A DNA stretch of 64,000 nt from Psychrobacter immobilis (GCA_904846265.1 CAJHAA010000003.1:62001-126000); one strand, 5' to 3'. Shown: positions 37,783 through 50,611, numbered from the stretch's first letter. Notes: generated by a model from the sequence alone, not told the origin. A program made the numbers and translations.

Positions 37783-37847
37783 CGTGTTTTTGAATGATAG
37801 TTTTAAGTGACGGTTTTAAGCGATAGTTTTGAATGGCAGTTTCGAGT
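37783..37847. repeat. Degenerate 13-bp tandem repeat, five units
   Basis: Units at 37783, 37796, 37809, 37822 and 37835 follow the pattern GATAGTTTTAAGT with one to five changes each. The series lies in the mtgA-ppk gap. Confidence 0.75.
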
Positions 37848-37955
37848 AGTAATGAATGAAGAAAGAACCCTGATAAATTTCTTAGTGGAAAGCGATTATA
37901 AAAGACAATTGGTATTGAAGATGATGGCGTATCGATAACGCAAAGGAGTAGTGAC

Positions 37956-40166
37956 GTGATGGATGTGAATAATAAGCAGGACACTGATAGCAATAATACG
38001 GTGATAGCAGTTGATAATAAAAGCCATACAGAGAGTCGCAATGACCATTTAACTGAGGTTGCATGGCAGCGTTCAGAAGACGGCAGCTATTCACCCAGCA
38101 GTTATATCAATCGCGACTTGTCTTTATTACAGTTTCATTTACGTGTCTTAGCGCAGGCAGCAAGTCCTCGTCATCCGCTACTTGAGCGCTTGTTTTTCTT
38201 GATTATTTTCTCATCGAATATCGATGAGTTTTTTGAGATTCGTGTCGCAGGTATTATGCAAAAGCTCAATATGGGTGATGTCTCGACCAGTGTTCATGGC
38301 ATGCGTCCCAGTGAAGTGCTGAATGAGATATCTACCGTAATGCACGATGCCATCGCTGAGCAATATCGTATTCTCAATGAAGATATCTTACCAGCACTGG
38401 CGCTTGAGGATATCCGTTATCTAAAACGCGATGAGCTAAATGCTGAGCAATCGGCATGGATGAAGCGCTACTTCACTGAGCAAGTATCGCCAGTGTTGAC
38501 ACCGATTAGCATCGATCCGGCGCATCCGTTTCCGCGTTTGGTCAATAAGAGCTTAAACTTTATCGCCACTTTAGAAGGTAAAGATGCCTTTGGTCGTGAT
38601 ATCAATCTAGCGATTGTGCCCGCACCGCGCAGTTTGCCACGCGTGATTCGCCTGCCTGATGAGCTGACAGGTGGCAAAGAACATCACGTCATGCTCTCAG
38701 CTATTATTCATGAGCATATCGGTGAGCTGTTCCCTGGTATGAGTGTGACGGGCTGCCATCAGTTTAGACTGACGCGCAATGCCGATTTAGATTTGGCTGA
38801 TGATGTTGAAGATATTGCTAAGGCTCTGGAGGGCGAGCTAGAAAACCGCCGCTTCGGTGATAAAGTGCGGCTAGAAGTCACCACCGATTGTCCAACGCCT
38901 ATCAGTGATTATTTGCTCAATGAGTTTGAGCTGCATGACAATCAGCTGTACCGCGTCAATGGTCCTGTCAACCTAACGCGCTTATTGTTTGATTTCAATA
39001 TTCCAGCGCTGCGCTATCAGCCCTTTACCCATGTAGTGCCAAAAGAGTTCCGCCGTGAGATGGATAAGCTGGACAAAGCAACCAGTATGTTTGCCGCCAT
39101 GCGTAAAAGCGATGTGTTGGTGCATCATCCTTTTCATGCATTTTCACCGATTATCAATCTGCTTTGGCAAGCGGCGAGCGATCCTAAAGTGTTAGCGATT
39201 AAGCAGACATTGTACCGCTCAGGCACCAATTCAGAAATCGTTAAAGCATTGGCTGCTGCTGCTCGTAATGGCAAAGAAGTGACTGCCGTCATCGAGCTGC
39301 GTGCGCGTTTCGATGAAGCCTCTAATATCGCCGTCGCCAATTATTTGCAAGAAGCGGGTGCGGTCGTTGTTTACGGGATTGTCGGCTATAAAACCCACGC
39401 CAAGCTGATGCTCATTGTGCGCCGTGAGGATGATCGAATCCGCCGCTATGTGCACTTAGGGACGGGTAACTATCATGCCGCCAATGCCAAAGTTTATACC
39501 GATTATGGTTTATTTAGCGCAGATCCTGATATCTCAGAGGATGTACATAATATATTTCAAGAGCTGACGGGAATGGGTAAGCCTGCCAATCTCAAAAAGC
39601 TGCTGCATGCGCCTTTTACCTTGCATGATAAGTTGATAAGCTTTATCGATGATGAAATTGCTCATGCAAAAGCCGGCAAGCGCGCTCATATTATCGTTAA
39701 GGTTAATGCTTTAACCGAACGTCGATTGATTAGCAAGTTATACGATGCCTCGCAAGCAGGCGTCAAAATCGAGCTCATCTTACGCTCCATGTGTTGTTTG
39801 CGTCCGCAAGTAAAAGGTCTGTCAGAAAACATTACTGTACGCTCTGTTATTGGGCGTTTTTTAGAGCATACGCGTGTTTATTATTTCTATAATAATGGCG
39901 ACGAACGCTTATATTGTGGTAGTGCAGACTGGATGGATCGTAATTTATTCCATCGCGTCGAAGTGGCGTTTCCAATCGAAGACAAAAAACTGTTTCAACA
40001 AGTATATCAAGACGGTTTACTTAACTATCTGAAAGACAATACCCAAGCGTGGATACTTAGCGGTGATGGTGTTTGGCAGCAGCTGCAATCAGCCGCAGGT
40101 GAAACGCCGCATACCGCTCAAGAGTATTTATTAAAAGTGATTAATGGCGTTGACGCATCAAGCTAG
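37956..40166 (+). CDS. ppk: Polyphosphate kinase 1
   Basis: Ppk makes polyphosphate from ATP and works in reverse. The 736-residue protein has the N-terminal domain starting at [20 protein letters not shown], the head domain, and the two C-terminal phospholipase-D-like domains with the autophosphorylated His481 in GYKTHAKL and the second His638 in [29 protein letters not shown] is typical. An AAAGGAG is seven bases from a GTG (37956) and ten from an ATG (37959) in the same frame; either may be used. It is a single gene with a terminator at 40231. Confidence 0.95.
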   Translation: MMDVNNKQDTDSNNTVIAVDNKSHTESRNDHLTEVAWQRSEDGSYSPSSYINRDLSLLQFHLRVLAQAASPRHPLLERLFFLIIFSSNIDEFFEIRVAGIMQKLNMGDVSTSVHGMRPSEVLNEISTVMHDAIAEQYRILNEDILPALALEDIRYLKRDELNAEQSAWMKRYFTEQVSPVLTPISIDPAHPFPRLVNKSLNFIATLEGKDAFGRDINLAIVPAPRSLPRVIRLPDELTGGKEHHVMLSAIIHEHIGELFPGMSVTGCHQFRLTRNADLDLADDVEDIAKALEGELENRRFGDKVRLEVTTDCPTPISDYLLNEFELHDNQLYRVNGPVNLTRLLFDFNIPALRYQPFTHVVPKEFRREMDKLDKATSMFAAMRKSDVLVHHPFHAFSPIINLLWQAASDPKVLAIKQTLYRSGTNSEIVKALAAAARNGKEVTAVIELRARFDEASNIAVANYLQEAGAVVVYGIVGYKTHAKLMLIVRREDDRIRRYVHLGTGNYHAANAKVYTDYGLFSADPDISEDVHNIFQELTGMGKPANLKKLLHAPFTLHDKLISFIDDEIAHAKAGKRAHIIVKVNALTERRLISKLYDASQAGVKIELILRSMCCLRPQVKGLSENITVRSVIGRFLEHTRVYYFYNNGDERLYCGSADWMDRNLFHRVEVAFPIEDKKLFQQVYQDGLLNYLKDNTQAWILSGDGVWQQLQSAAGETPHTAQEYLLKVINGVDASS

Positions 40167-40230
40167 CTTAATATTTCAACGACATCTTCAAAGTGGTAAA
40201 CACGTCTTTACAATCAATAAATATCAAGCA

Positions 40231-40272
40231 AAAAACCAAGTATAGAGTACTTTCTATGCTTGGTTTTTTTTT
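40231..40272 (+). terminator. Terminator after ppk
   Basis: AACCAAGTATAGA and TCTATGCTTGGTT pair around a short loop with one mismatch-type G-T pair, followed by seven or more T. Confidence 0.85.
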
Positions 40273-40291
40273 GGATAAACGATTTGTCTAA

Positions 40292-40311
40292 GTTACAAAC
40301 TGTCTTGTAAC
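40292..40311. promoter_or_regulatory. Perfect 7-6-7 palindrome upstream of the small-protein cluster
   Basis: GTTACAA, a six-base spacer ACTGTC, then TTGTAAC. It may be an operator for a dimeric regulator of the following cluster, or only a weak hairpin; nothing tells which. Confidence 0.45.
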
Positions 40312-40521
40312 CTCACATTTATTCACATATTGATACGGCAGCACACTAGTGCAGTACGTTATCTCATCCTTATAATCAAGATCAGCCCTCACGCTATTAT
40401 TAAACGGGTTTGATGGTTTAATAAATAATTAGCACTCTAGTAATTCACGCAAAATTGCTCGTATTACGAAAAAGAGTAGGGACTGCCTAAATCAACGAAT
40501 TATAAAAATAGGAAACACCTT

Positions 40522-40692
40522 ATGAGCAATATCGATAATGACACATCAGATATCAAAAAAGCTGCTGAGCAAGCAGACAGTCAGCAAATTGCGCAAAACC
40601 TTCAAGATAATAAAGCGGTCGATGCACCTGAAGCATTAAATAAAGACGAGCAAACCTCTTTTATTGAAGATGATTTGCGTACGGATAAATGA
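40522..40692 (+). CDS. Small acidic disordered protein 1
   Basis: The 56-residue protein has no Cys, Trp, Gly, His or Tyr and is rich in Asp, Gln, Ala and Lys (MSNIDNDTSDIKKAAEQADS). Low hydrophobicity and charge pattern suggest an intrinsically disordered protein. It has an AGGAAA about eight bases before the ATG. It is the first of four similar small genes (40522-41811) in one direction. No family is recognised. A stress hydrophilin role is possible but only an inference. Confidence 0.7.
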   Translation: MSNIDNDTSDIKKAAEQADSQQIAQNLQDNKAVDAPEALNKDEQTSFIEDDLRTDK

Positions 40693-40767
40693 TAAATAAG
40701 CTGTGACATAAATATTTGTATTAACTTATTTTATCTATGAATGACATATTGATGCGAGGGAACTGCA

Positions 40768-41019
40768 ATGCCAAATAATACTCATCCAAACCATGAAGAA
40801 GCGGTACCAGTTAGTGATCCAGCCGCTTTACACCTAGACAATGTACAAGACAGTTATGAAGGTCGTAAGCACGAACCTAATATCGATGGTCCACAACAAG
40901 AGTCGCAAGAAACCGACGAGATATATGTTGACCCTCGTAAAGAAGAGAATTTACCCGCTGGTGGCAAGAACGTCGCAGATTTGAATGCCTATGACCTAAG
41001 CCAAGAAGGCAATGAATAG
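40768..41019 (+). CDS. Small acidic disordered protein 2
   Basis: The 83-residue protein has no Cys or Trp and many Asp, Glu, Asn and Pro residues. It holds HEPNIDGPQQESQETDEIYV and ends LNAYDLSQEGNE. AGGGAACTGCA lies before the ATG. It is the second gene of the cluster, 75 bases after the first. No known family is recognised. Confidence 0.72.
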   Translation: MPNNTHPNHEEAVPVSDPAALHLDNVQDSYEGRKHEPNIDGPQQESQETDEIYVDPRKEENLPAGGKNVADLNAYDLSQEGNE

Positions 41020-41143
41020 TATGAATTGCTGGCTAGGTTGAGTTGGGTATTAAATCAGGCTCACCATTTGCTAAACCGCCATAAAAAATCTAAGCACATT
41101 AAGCAATTGCTAAAACACGAATAACAATAATAAGGATATAGCC

Positions 41144-41530
41144 ATGCAAACCAATAATCCAGCACTTACCAAGACACGCATCAGTGAAAATGATGACTCA
41201 ATCAATAGTCATGATTCTGCTAATAGCCTACCTAGTAGTCCTACTTCTAATGAGCATAGTGATAGTGGTATTGAAAAGAACATCACTGAAAATAAAGGAA
41301 CGGATACTTTTAAAGAAGGCGTCGTCCACTCAGAGCATGTTAATGATAATGACAACCCCGCACGTCAGCCTGATCGCCGAGACCAAGAAGGTAATGCCTT
41401 TGATGATGGCGTGAATGAGCATACGATGGTTAGCGAGACATCCAAAAGCGAAAGTATTAACAACATGAATCGTTATGCAAATATCGATAATGCCCAAACA
41501 CGAGTGTTAAATCCTGATGAAAAAGATTAA
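41144..41530 (+). CDS. Small acidic disordered protein 3
   Basis: The 128-residue protein lacks Cys and Trp and is rich in Ser, Asn, Asp and Glu. It includes RQPDRRDQEGNAFDDGVNEH and a C-terminal NIDNAQTRVLNPDEKD. AAGGATATAGCC precedes the ATG. It is the longest of the four cluster proteins. No family is recognised. Confidence 0.74.
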   Translation: MQTNNPALTKTRISENDDSINSHDSANSLPSSPTSNEHSDSGIEKNITENKGTDTFKEGVVHSEHVNDNDNPARQPDRRDQEGNAFDDGVNEHTMVSETSKSESINNMNRYANIDNAQTRVLNPDEKD

Positions 41531-41607
41531 TAGCCTTTTATAAAATATTGATTAAATACAGATTTTTTATCTTTATAGAATGACTATGATGATAATAAGG
41601 AGTAATG

Positions 41608-41811
41608 ATGAATACGCCAGATGACAAGGCTGTCAACCAAGAAGACCATCAGTTAAGAGATGCGAACGATAACCATGGCATCGTACCTGATGATGCGCTA
41701 CAAAAAGTCAATCCAGCAGCGGCAGAAAGAGCAACCGATGATCACGATCCTCATCATGTTGCGAAGGATAGCAAACAGTACGACAGCTCATTGATGAAAG
41801 ATGATAAATAA
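41608..41811 (+). CDS. Small acidic disordered protein 4
   Basis: The 67-residue protein is rich in Asp, His and Asn (DDHDPHHVAKDSKQYDSS) and lacks Cys and Trp. Two adjacent ATG codons exist. AAGGAG is five bases from the second (41608) and two from the first, so the second was chosen. The His-rich stretch could bind metal, but this is speculative. It is the last gene before the terminator at 41853. Confidence 0.7.
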   Translation: MNTPDDKAVNQEDHQLRDANDNHGIVPDDALQKVNPAAAERATDDHDPHHVAKDSKQYDSSLMKDDK

Positions 41812-41852
41812 CCATTCATTTTGCTATAAAAAAGTTCAAATAAAAGGCTAAT

Positions 41853-41904
41853 AAGTGAAGTAGCAGACCAGAGCATGAAGCTTGGTTAATTACTTCACTT
41901 TTTT
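41853..41904 (+). terminator. Terminator after the small-protein cluster
   Basis: AAGTGAAGTA and TACTTCACTT form a perfect 10-bp stem with a long loop (28 bases), ending in TTTT. Confidence 0.7.
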
Positions 41905-41966
41905 GCTGTATAACTTTCACTGTATAAGAGGGTATTTAATCTAAAGTGATACCTAATCTTATGTAT

Positions 41967-42773
41967 TTAAGCAGGCGTACCGCTATGAAAGCGTAGCTCA
42001 TGATCTGGGCTAGAAATCAGTTCTGCTTCTACTTCTTTAAAAAATGCGACGCGCTCATCAATACTGTCCTCAGACAGTGATTGAGCCAAGGCTAAATAAT
42101 CCTCAAAGTGACGACTCTCTGACTTAAGTAAGTAGCGGTAATACTTTGCCAAACGTTCGTCGTCGATGACCTCAGCAAGGGCGGCAAAACGCTCACAAGA
42201 GCGTGCTTCGATAAATGCGCCAATTATCAATACATCAACCATCGCTGCTGGCTCATAAGTACGTTTGTGTTTTAACATGCCTTTGGCATAACGTCCAGCA
42301 CTCAGATATTTCCACGCCTGACCACGGTCATTCATAATACCTAAGACCTGCTCATAATGAAGCATTTCTTCACGTATCAATTGCGCCAATTTACGCTGCA
42401 AATCATAAGAAAACTCATAGCGGAATATGAGATTCATGGCAGTGCCAGCGGCCTTTTTTTCGCAATTGGCATGATCTTGAATGATCAGCGGTACATTTGC
42501 AATCGCCGCATCAACCCAAGCTTGCGTTGTGCGCGCACCCAAAAAATTATAAACAGCAGATAGGTCAACCTTGATCGGGGTGCGTAGCTTTGTGATATCG
42601 ACATCGTCCTCTTCTATCTCGTCTTTTACTATACGAGGTTCTTCTATAATACTGTCGTTCATAACTTTGTCGTTACTGTTCTTGGTTCTTATATCTTCTT
42701 TATTCATAGTTTTTGCCATAATCGAACGTTTAAAAAATCTTTTTTTAATATTAAATAGATAACGGTTAAGCAT
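41967..42773 (-). CDS. miaE: tRNA-(ms2io6A)-hydroxylase
   Basis: MiaE hydroxylates the isopentenyl group of ms2i6A at tRNA position 37 using a ferritin-like di-iron site. The core starts at about residue 62 (LRTPIKVDLSAVYNFLGART). Iron ligands are visible in DHANCEKKAAG, REEMLHYEQV, FIEARSCERF and SESRHFEDY. About 60 polar residues precede the core. The start is uncertain: ATGs at 42773, 42719 and 42707 are in frame and none has a strong ribosome site. It is convergent with the small-protein cluster. Confidence 0.9.
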   Translation of the reverse strand: MLNRYLFNIKKRFFKRSIMAKTMNKEDIRTKNSNDKVMNDSIIEEPRIVKDEIEEDDVDITKLRTPIKVDLSAVYNFLGARTTQAWVDAAIANVPLIIQDHANCEKKAAGTAMNLIFRYEFSYDLQRKLAQLIREEMLHYEQVLGIMNDRGQAWKYLSAGRYAKGMLKHKRTYEPAAMVDVLIIGAFIEARSCERFAALAEVIDDERLAKYYRYLLKSESRHFEDYLALAQSLSEDSIDERVAFFKEVEAELISSPDHELRFHSGTPA

Positions 42774-43344
42774 AAATCCGTGGGGTAGTGATTACTGACA
42801 GTTTGTCTATGCTATATCAGGTACTAATCAATGAGTACTAATAAAACCTCTTAGCGCCTGTGTCATATAGGTTATCATTATAATACAACCCCAGTATTTA
42901 TCTAGTGAATGATGTTTTCTTGTTTATTTCTTTATTTGATAGTAGGATGATATTTCGCTTAAGCGCTATTTTGTCTTACTATTGATGTGTCGCTATATTG
43001 TGTTGTCGCAGTGATGATGCTTGCCAATGTTATGCAGTTGAAACCGTTTACAGTGGGCACAAGGCAACCGAGCTCAAATCGTACACTGAGTACATTAAGC
43101 AAGGTTGATACCATCATCCGTTATAAATGCTTTGACCATGCTAATGGCTAAAGCGGCAAAAATATAGGTTAATAGCATAGCATAAATAGTTAATTCGCTA
43201 GTCACCACAAGCTTGTATGATATATCAGTAGGTTTGCTTAGTATTTCATCTAAATTTGGAATAGATGTTTAAGACCGACAATGTGTAATCATTGCGGTAG
43301 CAACTTCGTATTCACACCCCTCACGAACAGATAAGGATAACAAC
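42774..43344. other. 571-bp gap before glcB
   Basis: It carries MITE-like copy B around 43030-43148 and the presumed glcB promoter. No gene is seen. Confidence 0.5.
43030..43148. mobile_element. MITE-like dispersed repeat, copy B
   Basis: The stretch 43059-43094 (CAAGGCAACCGAG start) is 30/36 identical to the core of copy A. The end TTTGACCATGCTA pairs loosely with an upstream ATGCAGTTGAAA-type end, giving poorly conserved terminal repeats. The boundaries are approximate. Confidence 0.5.
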
Positions 43345-45543
43345 ATGAGCCAGTCTTCTAACGCCAATCGTATTCAAAAAGGCATTCTTGCCATCGACCA
43401 GCAATTGTATGACTTTATTGAAAACGAAGTGCTGCCGAAAGTCGGTGTTGATTCAGACAGTTATTGGTCAGGTTTTGAAAAAGTCATTAAAGAGTTTACG
43501 CCGCGCAATAAAGCATTGCTTGCAACTCGTGACAAGATTCAAGCGCAGATTGACCAGTGGCACCTGCAACATCCTGCCAAAGACGGCAATATTGATTATC
43601 CTGCTTACAAAGCATTCTTACAAGAGATTGGCTATCTGTTGCCAGAAGGCGATGATTTTAAAGTTAGCACAGAAAATGTCGATGACGAGATTGCTCATAT
43701 TGCAGGTCCGCAGTTGGTCGTACCAGTACGTAATGCGCGCTACGCATTGAACGCAACCAACGCTCGTTGGGGCAGCTTGTATGATGCTTTATATGGTACT
43801 GACGTTATCAGTGACGAAAATGGTCAAGAAGCAAAAGGTGGTTACAATCCAACACGCGGTGCTGCTGTCGTTGCTTATGCCAAACAATTCCTAGATGAAA
43901 ACTTTGCATTGGCGTCAGGTTCATATAACGATGCGACCGGCTTTAAAGTGGTCGATGGTAAGCTTGAAATTGTCCAAGGTGATAGCAGTACTGAGCTAAA
44001 AGATGCCGAAAAATTCGTTGGTTTCGTCGGTGATGCAGAAAGCCCAACGGGTATTTTATTAAAAAACAACGGTTTGCATGCAGAGATTCAAATAGATGCC
44101 AATCATCCAGTCGGTAAAGACGACCCTGCACATATCAAAGATGTGCTGCTAGAGTCAGCTATTACGGCAATTCAAGACTGTGAAGACTCAATCGCTGCCG
44201 TCGATGCAGAAGAAAAAGTGGAAGTGTATCGCAATTGGCTTGGTCTCATGAATGGTGATTTGCAAGAAACCTTTGAAAAAGGTGGCAAAACCCGCACACG
44301 TCAGCAAAATCCAGATCGTGAATACACTACCCCAGATGGTGGTAAGCTTATCCTGCCAGGTCGTTCGTTATTGCTGATTCGTAACGTCGGTCACCTCATG
44401 CAAAACCCTGCAATATTGGTCGACTTGGGTGATGGTCAAGAACAAATATTTGAAGGCTTAATGGATGGCTTGATTACACCACTATTAACGCTCAATGACC
44501 TTAAAGGTAAAAATGCGCTATCGAATTCACGTAAAGGTTCAATGTATATCGTTAAACCAAAAATGCATGGTCCTGAAGAAGTCAAAATGGCCAACGATTT
44601 ATTCAATGCAGTAGAAGACTTATTAGGATTAGAGCGTAATACCATCAAAATCGGTATCATGGATGAAGAGCGCCGTATGACGGTCAACTTGAAAGAAGCC
44701 ATCCGCCAAGCGAAAGAGCGTGTCATTTTCATCAACACAGGTTTCTTAGATCGTACTGGTGATGAGATGCATACCAGCATGAATGCAGGCCCATTTGTAC
44801 CTAAGGGTGAGATGAAGTCACAAGCATGGCAGCCAGCCTACGAGCAGTGGAACGTTGATATCGGTTTAGAGACTGGTTTACAAGGTGTTGCTCAGATTGG
44901 TAAAGGCATGTGGGCGAAGCCTGACGAGATGAAAGAGATGATGGACACCAAAGCTGCACATCCTAAGTCTGGAGCCAGTACCGCATGGGTACCATCACCA
45001 ACAGGGGCAACCTTGCACAGCATGCACTATCATCAAGTGAGTGTTGCTGATGTTCAAGACAGCCTAAAATCACGTGAGCGTGCCAGCTTAGACGACATTT
45101 TGACCATTCCTTTAGCAAAAAATACCAATTGGACTGATGAAGAGAAACAGCAAGAGCTAGACAATAATGCTCAGGGCATCTTAGGATATGTTGTGCGTTG
45201 GGTAAACCAAGGCGTTGGTTGTTCTAAAGTACCGGATATCAATGATGTGGGTCTAATGGAAGACCGTGCGACTTTACGTATCTCAAGCCAACATATTGCC
45301 AACTGGTTGCATCACGATGTCGTGAGCGAGCAGCAAGTGATGGATACGATGAAGCGTATGGCAAAAGTAGTTGATGAGCAAAATGCAGGCGATAGCGACT
45401 ATCAGACGATGGCAGATAGCTTTGATCACTCTTATGCATTCAAAGCGGCCTGTGACTTAGTGTTTAAAGGTCGAGAGCAGCCGAGTGGCTATACTGAGCC
45501 ATTATTACATCAGGCACGCCTTGATCTAAAAGCAGGCTGCTAA
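43345..45543 (+). CDS. glcB: Malate synthase G
   Basis: GlcB condenses glyoxylate and acetyl-CoA to malate. The 732-residue length is characteristic of the G isoform. Family stretches include [75 protein letters not shown] and [17 protein letters not shown]. The ATG follows AAGGATAACAAC. It stands alone with no aceA or glc genes next to it. Hairpins at 45682 and 45783 follow. Confidence 0.96.
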   Translation: MSQSSNANRIQKGILAIDQQLYDFIENEVLPKVGVDSDSYWSGFEKVIKEFTPRNKALLATRDKIQAQIDQWHLQHPAKDGNIDYPAYKAFLQEIGYLLPEGDDFKVSTENVDDEIAHIAGPQLVVPVRNARYALNATNARWGSLYDALYGTDVISDENGQEAKGGYNPTRGAAVVAYAKQFLDENFALASGSYNDATGFKVVDGKLEIVQGDSSTELKDAEKFVGFVGDAESPTGILLKNNGLHAEIQIDANHPVGKDDPAHIKDVLLESAITAIQDCEDSIAAVDAEEKVEVYRNWLGLMNGDLQETFEKGGKTRTRQQNPDREYTTPDGGKLILPGRSLLLIRNVGHLMQNPAILVDLGDGQEQIFEGLMDGLITPLLTLNDLKGKNALSNSRKGSMYIVKPKMHGPEEVKMANDLFNAVEDLLGLERNTIKIGIMDEERRMTVNLKEAIRQAKERVIFINTGFLDRTGDEMHTSMNAGPFVPKGEMKSQAWQPAYEQWNVDIGLETGLQGVAQIGKGMWAKPDEMKEMMDTKAAHPKSGASTAWVPSPTGATLHSMHYHQVSVADVQDSLKSRERASLDDILTIPLAKNTNWTDEEKQQELDNNAQGILGYVVRWVNQGVGCSKVPDINDVGLMEDRATLRISSQHIANWLHHDVVSEQQVMDTMKRMAKVVDEQNAGDSDYQTMADSFDHSYAFKAACDLVFKGREQPSGYTEPLLHQARLDLKAGC

Positions 45544-45782
45544 TATTGCGCAGGTTAATATTAGAATATGGCATACTTGACATTCTATTATGATACTGTC
45601 ATGACTAAATGAGGCTTATTGTTGGCTTTTATACTTAATAAGAAGTCTGTAATAGCCATTGACTAAGGTTATAGTCTGGAAACAAGAGCAGTGAAAACGC
45701 CTTTTTTACTGTTCTTGTAGCAATTTTCCGATCTCAATTGTGACTGTCAGTATGTCATAAACCACATTTATTATTTTTTATT

Positions 45783-45820
45783 AGCCGTACTTGTTAATGA
45801 ACAAGTACGGCTTTATTTTT
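45783..45820 (+). terminator. Strong terminator hairpin in glcB-porin gap
   Basis: AGCCGTACTTGTT and AACAAGTACGGCT are perfect arms around AATG, followed by TTATTTTT. Confidence 0.9.
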
Positions 45821-45986
45821 GTTAATGAAAAGGTATTCATTACGCTAGTTTCAAGTTCTTGGTAATTATATTAATCAATAGTATCTTTATCTATTTGAGC
45901 AGATAGGGATTTTTTTTACAATGACCTATATTCTATAGTGGATATAGCATTCAACAAATACTGGGTTTAAAAAGCGAAAAAAAATG

Positions 45987-46014
45987 TTGCAAATTATGTC
46001 AAAGTTGTTATGCT
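45987..46014 (+). promoter_or_regulatory. Candidate porin promoter
   Basis: TTGCAA and TATGCT with a 16-base spacer look like sigma-70 elements. The location is only plausible; the leader would be long. Confidence 0.35.
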
Positions 46015-46277
46015 TGTATTCGAAGTATGAGTTTGGTAACGGATGTTACGCAACGGAGCGATAAAGACCTAAGATTACATGGCAGTTACTTTTTAATCCC
46101 AGTTATGTAAGTCATTGTTTTTTTCATCTTACTGTAATAGAACTTCGCCACACTTGTTTCTGACTAATCTCGGTAGCCAGTTACACATTATATCTTTGAG
46201 GATTTGTGACGATACCATTATGAGCACCAGCTAATAATAGCTAGCTTATTACTAAAATTGTAAAGTGGAGATACCCC

Positions 46278-47342
46278 ATGAAAAAACTACTTTTAGCTAC
46301 AGCAGTTGCTGCCCTATCTGTATCTGCAGCCAATGCAGCACCAACTGTTTATGGTAAAGGTTTTTTAACTTTAGATGTAAACACTGGTGATAATGACACA
46401 ACTACAACCACTTATAACGCTGATGGAAGTGTTAATAATGTTGTCAAAACTTCAGTAGATGCTGATGGCCGTAGCCAGTTAAACTCAAATGCTTCACGTA
46501 TTGGTCTAAAAGGTTCTGAAGCATTAACTGCAAACACAGATCTTCTTTATCAACTTGAATACGGTATCGATATTGATGCTGGCGATCGTTTTGTAGATGC
46601 AGCCGGTGGCGGACGTATGGAGAAATCGGATCAGTTCTATTCTCGTGACACTTATCTTGGTTTGAAGAATGCTCAATATGGTACATTGCTTGCTGGTCGT
46701 TTATCAGCTATCGATGACTATGTAAACTTTGCTAACGTTACCCAAGGTGGCGTACTAGGTGGAGATGCTGTACTTGCTAGCTTTGATGCACCACGTACCA
46801 ACAATACTTTCAACTACTTTACCCCTAGTATCAACGGCATGCAGTTCATGGCAATGTACGCAATGGACGAAGACAATGGTACTGATACACTTGGCCGTGA
46901 TGCATTTGGTCTTGGTGGTAAATATGAAACAGGTCCAATGAATGTTGGCGCTACGTATATCCAAGCTGGCGACTTTAAAGTTGCTCGTGTTAGTGGTAAC
47001 TATGCTATCAGCCCAGTGGTTACATTGGGTGCTCTATATCAAAACACTGATTTTGACAGTGATGACAACGAAAATGCATTCACTATCAGTGGCGAAATGA
47101 AAACCGCTACTCCTTGGACTGCTTACGCTCAAGGTGATTTTGTAAACAACGTTGGCGGTGCTGACGACGCTGAGGCTTTCCGTACAGTTGTAGGCGGCAA
47201 ATATGCATTTAATGCTGCAACGACTGGTCACCTATATGGCGCTTATTTAAGCTCAGAGGCTACAGTAACTGCACCTCTTGTAAAAGCTGAGAGCGAGTTT
47301 GACGGTTTCGGTATCGGTGGTGGTGTAGAATACAAATTCTAA
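46278..47342 (+). CDS. General porin, gram-negative type
   Basis: This 354-residue outer-membrane porin has a signal peptide ending in ANA (about residue 20) and a barrel starting APTVYGKGFLTLDV and ending EYKF with the C-terminal Phe that guides barrel assembly. The internal GRSQLNSNASRIGLKGSE stretch and YLGLKNAQYGTLLAGRLSA (constriction region) match the beta-proteobacterial-like porin family. It probably forms trimers for small solutes. GTGGAGATACCCC precedes the ATG, and a terminator follows at 47365. Confidence 0.88.
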   Translation: MKKLLLATAVAALSVSAANAAPTVYGKGFLTLDVNTGDNDTTTTTYNADGSVNNVVKTSVDADGRSQLNSNASRIGLKGSEALTANTDLLYQLEYGIDIDAGDRFVDAAGGGRMEKSDQFYSRDTYLGLKNAQYGTLLAGRLSAIDDYVNFANVTQGGVLGGDAVLASFDAPRTNNTFNYFTPSINGMQFMAMYAMDEDNGTDTLGRDAFGLGGKYETGPMNVGATYIQAGDFKVARVSGNYAISPVVTLGALYQNTDFDSDDNENAFTISGEMKTATPWTAYAQGDFVNNVGGADDAEAFRTVVGGKYAFNAATTGHLYGAYLSSEATVTAPLVKAESEFDGFGIGGGVEYKF

Positions 47343-47364
47343 TCTAAGCATTAGAATCTGATTA

Positions 47365-47397
47365 TAAAAACTCATCCTTCGGGGTGAGTTTTTTTTG
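47365..47397 (+). terminator. Terminator after porin
   Basis: ACTCATCC, loop TTCG, GGGTGAGT, then eight T. The TTCG loop is a stable tetraloop. Confidence 0.9.
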
Positions 47398-47444
47398 TTA
47401 TATCCTTTTTGAGTGGGTAGTGCGTTATAATAGCTAAGTACTAA

Positions 47445-49172
<1,728 letters not shown>

Positions 49173-49204
49173 TCGTTAATGTATAAAAATTTACATGTAT
49201 AAAC

Positions 49205-49236
49205 AAGACTGATCTTCGGATTGGTCTTTTTTTTGC
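49205..49236 (+). terminator. Terminator after pyrG
   Basis: AAGACTGATC, loop TTCG, GATTGGTCTT, then a run of T. Confidence 0.88.
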
Positions 49237-49327
49237 GTTTAATTTTATGACTGTGGCTATGAATGAGATTGTTTTTAAGCAATAAACATGACAATTTTTT
49301 TAATGGTTGGTCAGCAATTACGCTTAA

Positions 49328-50278
<951 letters not shown>

Positions 50279-50308
50279 TGTATTCACAGACAATAAAAGG
50301 CTGAGATT

Positions 50309-50563
50309 ATGGCGATGCAAACAGCAACAGTCAGTATCGAAAATATCGATGATGATGAAGGGTTAAAGAGTGTAATGACAGCGCTGAAAAATATCACAGG
50401 GGTGACGGCCATCGAGCTTGATCCTGATAATAATGTTGCCATTATACGTTATGAAGATACAGACACTAGTATTCATGCATTTAAGGCGGCAATCAGTACT
50501 GTCGATTATGTGACCCAGCCGTTTCCTCTTGATGCACCGCAAAACCCACGTCATGATGATTAG
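50309..50563 (+). CDS. HMA-fold-like protein lacking CxxC
   Basis: The 84-residue protein has the beta-alpha-beta-beta-alpha-beta size and hydrophobic pattern of heavy-metal-associated domains: ATVSIENIDDDEGLKSVMTA, then ITGVTAIELDPDNNVAIIRY. The metal-binding Cys pair is absent; the expected loop is NIDDDEG. It is encoded just after kdsA, upstream of copZ and copA. It may be a degenerate HMA domain, a metal-independent partner, or an unrelated ferredoxin-like protein. The function is unknown. Confidence 0.6.
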   Translation: MAMQTATVSIENIDDDEGLKSVMTALKNITGVTAIELDPDNNVAIIRYEDTDTSIHAFKAAISTVDYVTQPFPLDAPQNPRHDD

Positions 50564-50611
50564 ACGTTATTCTAAAATAAGCGCTATTGTCTGTCACTTA
50601 GGCATAAATTC

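Larger units (their letters stand above)
40167..40521. other. 355-bp gap with ppk terminator and palindrome
   Basis: It contains the ppk terminator and, at 40292-40311, an operator-like palindrome. The rest is a likely promoter region for the small-protein cluster. Confidence 0.5.
45544..46277. other. 734-bp gap between glcB and porin
   Basis: No gene is seen. It has an 11-bp inverted pair at 45682-45718, the terminator at 45783, and a plausible promoter at 45987-46014 (TTGCAA, 16 bases, TATGCT), which would leave a leader of about 260 bases before the porin. Confidence 0.5.
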
